A stretch of DNA of 64,000 bases, from NCBI GenBank assembly GCA_012934845.2, contig WNNJ02003267.1:24953-88952 (forward strand), in the 5' to 3' direction. The notes beneath the pieces were generated by a model. That model was not told where the DNA came from. It made no database searches and saw nothing but the letters and a program-made list of their open reading frames with translations. This document shows, one piece after another, positions 12,111-24,384 of this stretch. Both the position numbers and the translations under genes were made by a program. Each line of letters begins with the position of its first letter. Positions within the stretch are counted from its first letter, which is position 1. Source of the DNA: Pomphorhynchus laevis. Lineage: Eukaryota > Acanthocephala > Palaeacanthocephala > Echinorhynchida > Pomphorhynchidae.

Positions 12111-12699
12111 ATATATAAATACAAATACGTATTGCTTAATACGAGTTGACGCCAACTCGTTTTTTAAAGGGGTCAACTCGCAAAAAAATTATAAAGTTTA
12201 ACAAGGCATCTCTGAGAATTCGCTGACGAATGGGCATAGCCAGTTCTTCAGTTATGTGATAACTGAAGAAAGCATAGTGCCGAAACGTGTTTGACAAATC
12301 TGTCGATTTAATTAAATAAGAATATTTGCTTGTCTGGTTTTACATTATATATAATGAGTGTAAATTAGAAGTATATAATGTAATAGAATTAGGTTCCAAT
12401 ACAAGTAAGTATTCACTTCCAAATTTTCAAATTCGTATTTTCTGATGACTGAGTGATGGTTACTCAGGTCATTTCGCCGGATTTGCTTTGTATGGTACAC
12501 CTGGGCACATCAGAGGGTTGAGTACCGGCATTTTTTCTCATAAATTATTTTTTTCAAGATTCGAATTCGAATCGTATGGTGTCATTGGCAGACGCTCATC
12601 AGCTCAACTTTCCATTTTTCGTAGAAAAAATGGAAAGTATAGGGAATATGAATCTGGAAATTTGCAAGTGAGTACCGACTTAAATTTGAATATACAATT
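12111..12699. other. Non-coding stretch with a hairpin and hammerhead-like motif
   Basis: A perfect 12-bp stem hairpin is at 12244-12270. It overlaps CTGAAGA (12263-12269), a short GCA/TGC stem, and GAAAC (12282-12286), the order of a hammerhead core often seen in PLE terminal repeats. Stems I and III are not formed. The rest holds no recognised gene. Confidence 0.4.
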
Positions 12700-12835
12700 C
12701 TAATATATATGCTAGTGTCTTTACAGTTATCATAAAAGCAGTTGAAAGGCACCCTAACTACTTCATCCGAATGTCGATGACTGCGGGGTGGTTAAGAACG
12801 CCTCGGAGTGATACATTAAACTGATGGTCTTCTGA
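12700..12835 (-). repeat. Dispersed repeat shared with 55225-55345
   Basis: The reverse complement matches the 55.2-kb copy over about 120 bases, including TGTATCACTCCGAG and GCAGTCATCG. It is non-coding. Confidence 0.7.
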
Positions 12836-13280
12836 AATATATACAAAGCAAAAGATCTGAAACAGTAGTAAACCTATAACTATGAGAAAAAATGTGGAGA
12901 GCAGCTAAGAGATATTGGGTATCCACCCGAGTCCAATTTCGTTTCGGATAGCCCAATTTGGACCTACAAACGATCTTGGACACTAATTTAATCAAGATAG
13001 CACAGTGATAACTGTTACCAAGATAAAAATAATACGCAATACTGTCGCTATCCATAATTCATTTTATATATAGAAAGCAAAAGAAAAGTATAGGAAAGTC
13101 TCAACAAATTCCTTGCTTCCAAGATACTCGTTCCCTTGCCAGTAAGTACAATATAGCCAGCCAATTGTCATGGTATGTTCGCCATCCAACGTTGGTATTC
13201 TGAAATATATACGGTCGTGCAATTTGCTCAAGGCTTCTTTTGAGAGTATCTCTAACTCCTCCAATATGACGTTTCCATTA
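12836..13280. other. No recognised gene
   Basis: Short frames here lack recognisable motifs or splice context. Confidence 0.4.
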
Positions 13281-13835
13281 TGATTTTGGTGGAGCAAGAA
13301 GCGTTAGTTTAGGCAGTCGATTGTCGTCCATCCTCAAAACGTGACCAACATATATCCATCGACGACGTGCGATCGTATTGTTGACGGTTTCAATCTGTCC
13401 ACACTTCTTCATGACCTCTAAATTCGACATATGCAAAAGCGGGAAGATGGGTGCAATTCTTCTGAGGAAAATGTGGTCAGTAGACTCTAGCTTGCGAATC
13501 ATCACCGTTTTGTCAGGCCAGGTTTCACAGCCGTATAGTAGTACCATACGCTCTATTGATGCATATACTTTTATCTTTGCTTTGAGGTTAACGTCGCGTC
13601 GTTTCCACGATTTCGAAAGTCCGCCAAATGCTCGATTAGCTCTGACTAGTTTTGAGAGTACGTCCTCTTCTGTGTCAGCGCTGTCCGATATTACACAACC
13701 TAGATATATGAATGAGTGCACACACTCGATTGGCTGATACTCTACAGTGACAACTTCTTCAGGGGTTCCGACGCAGAGTATCTTACATTTGTTGGGGATC
13801 AAGTAGAGTCCGTACTTCGATGCAGTCCGTATTGC
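13281..13835 (-). mobile_element. RTE-like LINE, ORF2 C-terminal part
   Basis: One minus-strand frame of about 174 codons reads FIYLGCVISDSAD, LVRANRAFGGLSKSWKRRDV, YASIERMVLLYGCETW, IRKLES and RRRWIYVGHVLRMDDNRLPK. This is the strongly conserved C-terminal region of RTE-type LINEs. It is 5'-truncated near 13835, and the 3' end runs to about 13281. The frame is intact over its length, suggesting a young fragment. Confidence 0.85.
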
Positions 13836-13839
13836 GGTG

Positions 13840-14036
13840 CAAACAATCTACGAAGAGACATATTAACAAAACGACTAACTTCAGACGGTGTAGTAGCTCT
13901 CATAGTCGATAATCTAGACCACTGCATGAAAGTAACAATCATTGAATGTCCGATTGAAAATAATCGCATTCACAAATCAAGAGAAGCATACTGGATTGGA
14001 CAACTAATCCAGTATGGGCAACTAATTGTGCGATAA
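13840..14036 (+). mobile_element. Possible PLE GIY-YIG C-terminal remnant
   Basis: The plus-strand frame ends with VTIIECPI, then IHKSREAYWIGQLIQYGQL and a stop. The RE-x-x-WI-x-x-L pattern is that of the end of GIY-YIG domains in PLEs. It is short and lacks the GIY-YIG residues themselves, so this is tentative. Confidence 0.4.
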
Positions 14037-14454
14037 ATCATTATACAAGAATGACCATCCCTTTGGACTTCTTCAATGATTGAAATTTCCTGAAAGCCTA
14101 TCACTATGATTAAGAATTTTACATTTTCGCTTATTGAATAGATTCTTCCAGAAATGTACCTACGATTGATGTGCTCATATCGATTTTTTTAATTTGGACA
14201 CAACGAACAGCTGTTTCTTTCAAAAATTGTAATTAAAATATTAAACTTTTAAAATATAATTGTACAAAAATTGAATATCAGAATTTAGTCAAAAGAATTT
14301 GTCAATAACAAATTGTGAAGAATGTTTGGCAACAGAACTTTAGAATCAAATCACCTAACTGAGTTTTGCTTTTGATTCCAGCATCAATGTACAAACCGAC
14401 AAGAAACTTTATGTAATTTTTTCATTTTTATGTTAATTTTCTGAAGATTAAATC

Positions 14455-14693
14455 AGCTTACTGAGTCTACGTATTTAATATAATTATAAAATAAACAAAA
14501 CAATGATGCTAAATCAAAATTTAATAATTAAATAATAAAATAAATAATTGTTTTTAGATTTTCAATAATTTAAATCAAGTTAAAATAAAATATTGAAATT
14601 TAAAATAAAAGTCATTTTTATGAATTGACAAATAAATAACAGACGTTGTATTAGAATAAGAATTAGAAGTCATCATGAGGAACTGCTATGCTA
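14455..14693 (-). repeat. PLE 3' UTR, distal part
   Basis: It matches the dispersed 3' UTR from GAGTCTACGTATTTAATAT to CTGCTATGCTATCAGG and stops there, where L2 LINE sequence begins. Confidence 0.85.
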
Positions 14694-15530
14694 TCAGGAA
14701 AGACTACAGTCTGAATCGAACCAGGGAGCATGGCGCGATCGCTGGAAATGTCGTGGTCGAATAGGCAGAAGGTTATTAAGGATGTTCGTAATTTCAGAAT
14801 CAAACAGAATGAAGAGATCATCGAGAGAGATCGTTAAGAGGAGGTGAAAAGAGTGAAGAATTGAGTAAGTCTTTGCAGAGAATAGGGATATCGAGAAGTT
14901 TCCAGGGTCGACTTGGTGTGGATAATGGTGGAGACGGAGAAAGAGGATGTGGACGAGTAAGCGTAAGAGTGACAAGGAAATGATCGGACAAACCAGGATC
15001 AGTAATTGACAAGGAAGTATAGTCATTGAAGCAGTTAGAAACAGCGATTATGTCGAGAGCACCGCCGAGAATATGAGTTGGGCTTGTTGAAAGTAATTTA
15101 TAGTTAAAATCATTAAAAAGGATTACTTAAAGTGATAGAGTCAGAATCAGCCGGGCGATCAATACGAATGTTAAAGTCATCGAGACAATGAACAGTGAGA
15201 CATAAGATCTGCAATGTCGTTAAAGAAGATACGAGATGAGGAAACTGAACCTGGACGGTATACAATTACAAGTTCCAGAGGGAAATAAGTTGATAATCTG
15301 CATATGAGTAATTCGAACGAAGTGTAACGGATGTTAGCACTTATTTTACGTAAAGACATTGGGTGACGAGCAATGGCAACAATACCGCCATGGTTAGAAG
15401 CAGTAGATGTATGAGAGGCAATTTGACGAGCTGATTCAACTAGAGAACAAATAGAGCGACATAGACGACGAATAGCAAGATCGTCGGAGTGAGAGTGCCA
15501 GGATTCGGTAGTGCCAGGATTCGGTATTGT
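14694..15530 (-). mobile_element. L2/CR1-like LINE, endonuclease part
   Basis: The minus strand reads NHGGIVAIARHPMSLRK, YTSFELLICRLST, ELVIVYRPGSVSSS (15440-15250), then DPGLSDHFLVTLTLT (about 15000), then HAPWFDSDC near 14710. This is the order of the APE endonuclease C-terminal half, the S-D-H catalytic triplet, and the APWFD linker before the RT in L2/CR1 LINEs. Frames change several times. It lies between two copies of the PLE 3' UTR. Confidence 0.8.
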
Positions 15531-17335
15531 TATATAATTATAAAATAAACAAAACATAATAATGCTAAATCAAAATTTAATAATTAAATAATAAAATTAA
15601 TAATTGTTTTTAGATTTTCTATAATTTAAATCAAGTTAAAAAAAATAAAAAATAAAAAATGAAATTTAAAATAAACGTCATTTTTATGAATTGACTAATA
15701 AATAACAGACGTTGTATCAGAATAAGAATTAAGAGGTCATCAGGAGGAACTGCTATGCTATCAGGTTTCGGCCCCTAACTCCTCTACCCAACATAGCAAG
15801 CGGGGCCAAATACATGCTAATGATGTATTTCCTCTGAAATAACTATCTAGTATCTTATTCTAATGCAAAGTATATTATTTATTATCCATCCATAGTTGTT
15901 ATCAATAGTTGTTATTATATAGTTATCATTTAATTTAGTAAGTTCTTTATACATATCTTTATTAATTTTATCTTTCCTTTTGTAATTGTTTGTTATTTTC
16001 ATTTTATTTTTAATTTTATCAAATATATAATCTTTCCAAATTTTTATCTTATATATATTCGAGCTTTCACTATTAATCAGCTTACCAAAGTAAGCATTTA
16101 AGTTATTATATAACGAATTATAAATTTTATTTTTGTCGTTGTTATTATTTAATCTATATTTATTCCCTTTTGATAGCAGCTTTCTTTATTCACAATTTTC
16201 AATTAATTCTAGATTATGGGTACATATATGTTCATTTATTTTATCAAAACTAAGACTTTTACAATTGCATTCTGTTTCCATTATGTTTCTAATATTATCG
16301 TTACATATTGATTTTAATTCTTTATTATAATTACAAATTTTTCGTCCTAATGGTGGTAAGAGTTTATACTTTATTTTAGGAATATATTTACTTAAATCTG
16401 ACCCTATTATTTCTTTACTTTTAGAATTATTTAAAAGTCCGGCTATATTTATGTTATCTATACATTTATTAATGAATTTTATGTTCTGTTTTAAATGGTC
16501 TCTGTCTTCATTTTAATGAAGTTTATGGTTAATGTATATTTTCTATTGTTGTCATTTAATCCTAATGAGTAGTACTATGCAGGCGTACTAAATTTAGTTT
16601 ATAATTAGTATATATATTTTATTGTTATTATTTACATCTATTGTATGATTATAGTATTTTGTATTACAATAACTGTCTATTATACAACTTAGCATATCAT
16701 AGTCGTTAATTAATTTTTGATTTATTAAACATATGATATCTTTAGAAAAACTTCTTATATTTACATAAAGATCTTTTAGCTTATAATCACTTAAAAGTTG
16801 TTTTAATATTTCTAATCGTTCATTTATATAAATATCTTTTTTAAGATTTTTAACTCTATTTTTCCTATTCATTTTATCACCATGACTTCCTGGTTTGCAT
16901 TTAACCGGATTATTATAATATAGTTGTTTATTATTTACCATACTACTTCTGCCAATTCTTTATACCACGTCATTCAATCCTAATAGGTACATGGAATTAA
17001 GCGTTTTAATTCAAAAATCTTATTTTTCTAATAGTTTTTGATTTAATATTGAAATGTTTTCTTCGATAATATGTTCTAAAATAAATAATTTACAGTTTTT
17101 AATATCATGTCCTGTTAATCTCATATGTTTATGAAATATAGTTTGACTATTATGCTGTATATTATATATGTGTTGCCTAAACCTAGTTTTTAACATTTGA
17201 TATGTTTTTCCTATATGTACATTGTATACGATACACTACACCTGCGGTATTGCAGTTACAATTATTATTAATATTTAATGAAAAACATTTGTTTGTCGTA
17301 TTACTTACAATACAATTATGATTTATAACCTAAAA
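15531..17335 (-). mobile_element. Permuted PLE, RT-deleted copy (nuclease, linker, 3' UTR)
   Basis: On the minus strand from 17335: remnants of the Cys-rich block and GIY-YIG domain (CNCNTAGVVYRIQCTC), and an open linker frame 16941-16594 with YNNPVK, LEILKQLL and FSKDIICLINQKL. The pre-RT region follows, with KLLPPLGRKI and KINEHICTHNLELIEN, to the TTID site near 15900. There the sequence passes directly into the full 3' UTR (15897-15533), so the whole RT is missing. A 75-base block with GTACGCCTGCATAGTACTA (16510-16590) also interrupts the linker. It is dead. Confidence 0.85.
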
Positions 17336-17599
17336 AAAGTTAGAGATCTAATATACATACAATTACAATCATCTTACAATCTAATATACGTACAAGAACA
17401 ACGACTTCGAGACTATCTTCCGAGAGGACAAGTCAATTCTAACAATTGCCTGTAAATCAAAAAGCAAAGAAGCCAATTTCGCTTAAACACACAATTCCTT
17501 TGACTGGTGAAGTTACAAATATACACAAATTCGCAACGAATTAACGAACAAACGAACCAACTAACCAACGAGTCTTTATCGAGTAACGGGAAATTGATT

Positions 17600-18762
17600 A
17601 TGCCTTCCAGTACCGTAAAAATTCACTGCTGCCCATGTAATGGACATAGCGCAGTTTGTAAAGGATGTTTATGTGTAAAACAGGGTAGAGCTTGTTCTGA
17701 TTGCTTACCAGCATCTCGTTGTGCTTACCGGATCAATCCATCCTCATCTACATTAAAATGTTTGCAGAGTTCTTTACTGACTTTAACTCAGTTTTTAACA
17801 TCTGTAAGTACCTCATCTCAGACCGATTCTTTAAGTGATTCGACGGCAGAGGATGCACTTTGTGGCATTTTGAGCGCTTTATCTAGTGATTTGCGAGTTA
17901 GTGGGGTTTCCACGTCAGATTGTTAAAGGGAAATACACGATTCATCAAATTATGTTTACTTAGATATTAAATGTACAAACTCTGGGTGCCTTCTTAGATC
18001 CTATGCTAAAGTACCGCAAAGCATTTCTAGGGACTGTTTCTTGCAAGAGTTTCTTTGTGGTTTTTGTGCAGCTAAACAAATGGAAATCTTGCGTGATTCT
18101 TTAGTACTAGCTAATACCAAAATAGACAATCTTGTGAAGCAAGTTGATAGCTTTCGTGATACGCGGTCAAACAGAGCTGAACAATCTGCTAACTTGCAGT
18201 TTGATCAAAAACGTATGTTCGCAAGCGTTGTACGCAGGGAGGTAGCTCGTTATGTACTGGCTACTTCAAAGATTAATAAAATACTGCACCTCTAGAATAT
18301 CTTCGGGGACAAGACCGATATAATAAGAGAGTTTCCAATGTTCTTATAAATGGTCTTCCAGAATCAGAGAATGAATTGGTGTCTGCAAATGAGTTGTTTG
18401 ACAGTGTTGGGGTGGTGTTGAACCGCGACACACGCCTTGTTTATCGACGTCTCATAGCTAAGCGTCAAGACTCGCCACCGTGGCTAATAGTAACGACTGA
18501 TGAGATTACGACCAATAATCCCCTCTCCAGAGCCTGGAAGTTGAAAGATAATAATAAATTTTCTAGAGTATTTATCTCGGCAGATCTCTCGCTTGCTGAA
18601 CGTGAAACATATAGAGCTCTACGTCTTGAACTATGTGATAAGCGTACAGCGAATCCCCGAGAGCGTTACATTATTCGAGGAAATAGAATAGTGAAGGTCC
18701 ATCAAAGATCAAATATGAATGAAAAGTCAGCAAACCCGGCAGGCTCTAACGAGACGATATGA
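17600..18762 (+). pseudogene. LINE ORF1 (Cys-rich, RRM-like nucleic-acid binding)
   Basis: The first methionine at 17600 starts MPSSTVKIHCCPCNGH. A compact cysteine cluster CKGCLCVKQGRACSDCL follows, as in ORF1 proteins of several invertebrate LINEs. A second piece (from about 17930) has a coiled-coil-like stretch MEILRDSLVLANTKIDNLVK. The third (18300-18762) has RVSNVLINGLPES, WLIVTTDE and VFISADLSLAERE, the RRM-like and C-terminal region that coats element RNA. Frame changes at about 17925 and 18295 break it into three, so it is a recently dead ORF1. Confidence 0.75.
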
Positions 18763-18779
18763 CTATCACAAAGTTCACA

Positions 18780-21535
18780 AAAAGTTTCCGTATTAGAAAA
18801 TACAACACTGTTGAAACTTGTGCTTCATAACGTGGAAGGTCTCCAATGTCTTATACGAGAAGGCGTGTCAGGTTGTTTTTTTGCGGTTTGATGTGTTAGT
18901 ACTTTGTGAAACTCTTTGTACTTCCAGAGTCTCGCTACGAGACTGTATACATTTGACATAACTGCGGGGATAGGTCCTCGTGGCAGAACGTATGGCGGTG
19001 TTCTTGTGGCTATTAATAAGTCTATTTGTAATTGGTCTTGTCATTGCTCGGAGAATGCAATTTGCCTATTGACTCTCTTTCTAGTTATTATTGGTTGCTA
19101 TTTTAGCCCTTCTATTTCCGCTCCCGACATTATAGATGAACTTTCTCAGCTAATTCAAAAAGCTCCGACTTCTACACCTATGGCCATAGCGGGTGATTTT
19201 AATGCAAAATACGAACGTTCCCTTCCAATAAAGTTACAACTTCTTGTAAATTATTTGTTGGATTTGAATTTAGTACTTTACCCTCCAATGAATGGCTGGT
19301 CCTATGAATCTCATAACGGAAAAAGTTGTATAGATTTAATTTTCGCGAATATAGAAGTACGCAATTATCGATTAGATCTCAACTCATAGTGGTCACTGCG
19401 TAGGAAACATAAACCTTGTACATCAATGCTTAGAATACCTTCCAAAATAACGTTTGATAGGGTAGAACATGTCTCAATGAATATATTAGTTCGCTTACCA
19501 TTAATTGATGTATCGTCAGCCGTGAAGCGGACTTACTGCTTAGAGAAGGTAACCTCGATCACAGTTACGATGTTATTCGCAAATTTATGTTATCTGCTTT
19601 CTCTTGCTTACCACGTCGACTATTAAACTCAAAAATAAATCATAAGCCAACTTATCTTTTAAAACTTCAAAAGACTATAATAGCTTTAGGAAAGAAGGAT
19701 CGCTTTAGCGTATTGAATCTGAATAAATACAGATATCTTCGTTGCGAATACTGCACACTTGTGTCAGAATGACGGGACCAACAGCAACGAGCTGATGAGA
19801 ATTACACTATTGCTGTAGCTGAGAGGCAACCTTGGAAGTTAAAGCCACATAGCTCCCGAATAAGTATTCGCATTTCACTAAAATCATGGTCAAACCATAT
19901 AAATTCAATTTGCTATGTTGAAAATCAGCAAATACTTTACCAGTCATGTCCGATTATCAGGTTAGCTGAGCTTGACTAAGATCCAATTAATGATCCGTTC
20001 ACAGTTGAAGAGATTAGATCGGCCCTTGATACCATGGTTAATAATAAAGCAGCGGGACCTGATGAAATTTGTGTGGAGCACTTAAAGTCAACGTTTTCAA
20101 TCCTGTCTCTATATTGGTATCAGTTATTTAATTGTATTCTTTTTGGAAAGCCTATACCGTCATCATGGCGAGAAGGTGTATTGAAGATACTATATAAAGG
20201 AAAGGGTGACATGAACTCTCCGGATTCATATCGGGGGATTGCTTTACTGAATCATTCCTATAAACTTTTAACATGTGTAATTGCGAGGCGTATTCAGTGT
20301 TTTCGTTCAGTTGTCTCCCTCCAGAACAATTTGGCTTTCGGAGAGGACGATCTACGATAGACGCTTTTAATATTATTCGAAATCGCGTTGTTTCGTCTTT
20401 AAATTTTGTAAGCAACTTTATACCATTTTTGTAGATTTTGCCAAAGCATTTGACTCTATAAATAGGTCGCTGCTGTTATCTAAGTTAACTTGTAAGGTTG
20501 GTATTCATGGTAGATTGCTTTCGCTATTGCACGGTATTCTACAGGAAAGTACATTGAGAGTGTATGACGGCCTTAACTATTCGTCACCGATTATCGAAAA
20601 TCGAGGTGTGTTACAAGGCGACCCTTTAAGTTGTCTTCTCTTTTCATTATTTCTAATGGATCTCCCTACTAAGCTGAGAGAAATAAACGGCGATACAACT
20701 TCAATACTGTATGTTGATGACTTGGCATTTGTGTGCTCTGATATTAGTTCCGGACAAACCGCGTTAGACTTCCTATCTGCGTATTGTAAAGATAATAAAT
20801 TGTTGATTAATATAAGTAAAACAAAAGTGATAAAATTTCGTAGAGGCGGCCGTCTATTTCGGTATGATCAACTTTTTATCGACAATGTATAACTAGAATT
20901 TTGTTCTAATTACACATATCTAGGAATCTTAATGACGTCAAGATAGTCATTCACTTCTCATATTCAAAACAAATGCGCAAAGATAGTAGTTGCTACCTCA
21001 AGAGTCACTAATTTAAGAGCTTTATCTTTCGAATTCGCTCTACATTATTTTTAAATAATGTTACTCCCTTGCTTACTTTACGGATTATCATCCTTTTGGC
21101 CAGACCTGAAATCATCCAACTTTAGACAAATCGATAACTGCCAGACTCGATACATTAAAAGAATAGTCGAGGTTTCACCGAAGTGCTCTAGCACTATCGT
21201 AGGATTCCTTGCATAGGTGAAGCCATGCTTGATATATATAAGAGATCTTTTACACCTACCTCTTACACATGAATTTCTTACAAATATTCAAAATCTTGAA
21301 AGTAAGACCGCACTTTTAGACCCTGAGGATGAGTTAACTCATGCTTATACCTAAGCGAATTGGAGAAATACCTTTTATAGTTAGAGACCTCTTATTTGGG
21401 TGCATCATTACATTAATATCACGCTAAAATTTGTGTGAAACGCGTTATGATTCATGAAAGATCTTTGACTTGTAATTGTCTTTACTGTTCTGAATGTTGT
21501 CAATCACTTTTTCACGTCTTTACATGTATACTTAT
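18780..21535 (+). pseudogene. LINE ORF2 (APE endonuclease and reverse transcriptase)
   Basis: Endonuclease blocks: LVLHNVEGLQ (about 18815), GGVLVAI (18990), IAGDFNAKYE (19190) and CIDLIFAN (19330). RT blocks: NNKAAGPDEICVEHLK (20040), YRGIALLNHSYKLL (20230), DFAKAFDSINRSLL (20440), GVLQGDPLSCLLFSL (20605) and the active site YVDDLAF (20710). A Cys/His remnant CNCLYCSECCQSLFHVF is near 21480. Frames break at least four times (about 18890, 19390, 20360 and 20890). The enzyme would nick target DNA and copy the element RNA; this copy cannot. Confidence 0.85.
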
Positions 21536-21769
21536 CGAAATTATCACTCAGTAGTATTGACCGGTTAGCATGTCCATAACCTAAATTTGATTATGGTGAT
21601 TTGATATTCAACAATCAACTATTTTGAATGTTTATTGCAGGATTTTCTATTCAATTTTTCCGATTTATTTGCAAATCTGTTTGTCCTTGTTTGTTTGACC
21701 CAAGCTGAAAGGCAAAGTGGTCTTAATAAATCTCAACATTATTATTTATAAATTATAAAATAATATTAT

Positions 21770-22015
21770 AATATCATGTCCTATTAATCTCACATGTTTA
21801 TGAAATATAGTTTGACTATTATGCTGTGTATTATATATGTGTTGCCTAAACCTAGTTTTTAACATTTGATGTTTTTCCTATATATTGCAATCCACATGTA
21901 CATTGTAAGATACACTACACCTGCGGTATTGCAGTTACAATTATTATTAATATTTAATGAAAAAGATTTGTGTGTCGTATTACTTACAATACAATTATTA
22001 TTTATAATACCTATG
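21770..22015 (-). mobile_element. PLE fragment: GIY-YIG nuclease
   Basis: The minus strand reads NCNCNTAGVVYLTMYMWIA-like sequence, then the R-x-R-Q-H and HSQTIFHKHM region, in broken frames; nucleotides match the 25.7-25.95 kb copy closely. It is probably the other half of the PLE into which the 17.3-21.8 kb LINE was inserted, or a separate copy. Confidence 0.8.
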
Positions 22016-22029
22016 ATTGTATATTATAT

Positions 22030-24384
22030 ATGACAGCGAAGGCAGAAGTATTTTTTCAAGAAAAATAATTATTCTTAAAAATCGGCAATTCTAACAAAAG
22101 ACATGTAAGTACATTAACTTTTTTAACGATAGCCCAGTTAGAACAACTGGCTATCGACATGCCTACGTCATGCCATCTAAACCAGATGCATGAACCGGAA
22201 TTATGTGTAGGGTCGTCAAACCCCCTCACATATACGGTGCAAGAGTTCCAAACGGCAATTGATACATTGCTTGGGACGGGTTCAGGCCTAGATGATCATC
22301 TAACTGAATCGGCGCTCACTTTGCCGGACGCCAATGATGAGCCCTATGCCTATGTCCTAGTAATGGACACTCAAGAAAGGATCCAATTGGATTACGAGTA
22401 CTGGGAAGAAGAGGCATTATATAGGGCTTATCAGCATAGGGTACATAACGTGTATCCAACGCAATCTCGAAGGACAGCTCAAGATAAGCTTCTTGACTGG
22501 GCTTTTGAAACTTTCGAGCGGCAGAGCAGTAGGGGTATTGAGCATCATAGACGTCAACTCCCTATAGCTCATTTCCCTGCTAAAACTGTCAGGAATCTGA
22601 TCCATCACTCTACAGGTAGAGACCCTGGGATGATGCATGCAATCTTCTCGGTGATCCCTGATTTATTTGGGCCACCAATTAGAGAAATTATAGATAAGTT
22701 ATCAGGAGAGGACGTGTATTCAGTTCTTCAACAGAATCTCATACAATTGATGAAGGGTAACCTGACGGTTAACGAGTATCTAGACATACTCAGTCAGCAA
22801 GAACCAACATCAATAGTCCTAGCGCACCAAGACATGTTCATCAAACGTGAATTGGAAGACATCGATCTTGGATCGTTGTTAGGAGAGATTGTTAGGATAC
22901 GATCTACATCGTACCAACGACATCCTGAGGTATCTGATGTGGCTGACATTCCTCGACTTTTAGAACAAAGTCAGGCACCAGGACATGCACGTTCAATATT
23001 CCGAAATGGAGTAAGAATTGAAACCATGCCGGTGAGTTGGCGTCGTTGGCGTTCTAACGTAAGCCCTGCGCTTACTAAAGCCATTCGATATCACGTCAAG
23101 AAGGGTATAATAGCTCCTTTACCAAAAAGGACTAAACCTCAATACTGTTCTAGAGTCTTCTTGATTCCTAAGAAAGACTCTTATAGACTGATATATGATG
23201 GGCGGATATGGGATGGGTGTAAGACCCCAGATGTCTATCTGCCCTCCATATATCAGGTTCTTGATAGAGAGCATATTGTATGTAAGGATTGGTATGTAAA
23301 AATTGATTTTAAATCAATGTTCTACCAAATTCCTTTATGCCCTTCGGATTGGCTTAAAACGGCTTTTGAATATAATGGTATATACTATCATTATAAGGTC
23401 GTGCCTTTCGGAATACCTTGGGGCCCCTTCTGGGCGCAAATGGTTGGCAATGCCATAACACATTTCGCTCGTAAGCAAGGGGTTGAAGCGTGGATACATA
23501 TTGATGATATGATCCTTTCGCACAACTCTAAGACAATTCTTATGTCCGCTGTGCGTAAGCTTCTTTCTCTCTGCAAAAGTGGAAATCTGTCTCTAAATCT
23601 AGAGAAGTGCATTCTTAGACCTCGTAAGAAAATAACTTTCTTAGGGGGAAATTGGTCGACGGATGGTGTCGAGATCACCTCAGATGCATTATCACGCTTC
23701 AGGGCGGCGGTGGCGTATTTGAGAATCTTGAAATCACCAGTCTCTAGTCGCCAAGGAATGCGTTTGAGAGGTCTGATAAATTACTATCTACCTTTCTTTT
23801 CCACGGCGCACAAGCTCCTCTACCAGGATGAGCCATGGCAGTCCTGGTTTTTGGAGTGGCTCATTGATAAGGAGCCCCTGATTTTACCTAAACAACAAAG
23901 AGCGTGACATGAAAGAATCTTCGTGGATGCTACCCAGAATCAAATTGGGATTGTTGGTTTAGAAGGGAAGGTGCATACATATGAGTTACCATATGAACTT
24001 CCAATATTTGAGGCTGAGCTCTTAGCCGCCTGGTGTGGTCATCAACTATACCCAGACGCAGAGATATATACCGATAACATGGGGGTATATTACTCAGTTC
24101 TCAAAGGGAGAGCAAAAACGGTTCCGATGGGGAATCTTTTTCTACAGGAATTGCATGGTACTCCTATACAATGGATACCGACGGATAAAATTCCAGCAGA
24201 TATTCCTAGTCGTTGGTAGTTACCGCGACACTCTCCTTTTTGCTTGTTTCTACATCTTCTGACATCACAGCTAATTCTCACATAGCTACGTGTCTTCCGT
24301 GTTGATTATATCTACTCAGAATCACACGCGATATCACTTCGTCTGACAGCGAAGGCAGAAGAAGTATTTTTTCAAGAAAAAGCA
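22030..24384 (+). mobile_element. Fossil RT-RNase H retroelement, copy 2 (best preserved)
   Basis: The coding part spans 22159-24219. Parts in order: about 300 residues of unknown function, reverse transcriptase (RLIYDGRIWD, WYVKIDFKSMFYQIPL, VVPFGIPWGPFWAQ, active site HIDDMIL, LEKCILRPRKKITFLGG), connection, then RNase H (DATQNQIGIV, FEAELLAAWC, YTDNMGVYYS, IPADIPSRW). Protease and integrase were not seen. A 35-base direct repeat (22030-22064 and 24345-24384) brackets it, and a 13-bp hairpin (22127-22156) sits just before the first methionine. It is nearly whole, with about one break; together with copy 1 this implies modest age. Family: RT-RNase H lineage close to DIRS or pararetrovirus-type enzymes, not placed further. 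Confidence 0.8.

Larger units (their letters stand above)
17336..21765 (+). mobile_element. APE-type LINE, near full length, inserted in PLE
   Basis: A two-ORF non-LTR element on the plus strand. ORF1 (from about 17600) and ORF2 (endonuclease, RT, C-terminal Cys/His remnant to about 21530) are described separately. PLE nuclease sequence on the opposite strand flanks both sides (to 17335 and from 21770). The 3' end is AT-rich with TAAA-like repeats near 21730-21765. No clear target duplication was made out. The clade is uncertain; RT and ORF1 style suggest the CR1/Jockey/I assemblage. Confidence 0.85.

Noticed and set aside
18041-18295. A free-standing small coiled-coil gene
   Set aside because: It lies between the Cys cluster and the RRM-like part of LINE ORF1 on the same strand and is part of that broken ORF.
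22030-24384. Firm DIRS assignment for the RT-RNase H fossil
   Set aside because: No tyrosine recombinase or methyltransferase-like region was seen, and the flanking repeat alone is not diagnostic.
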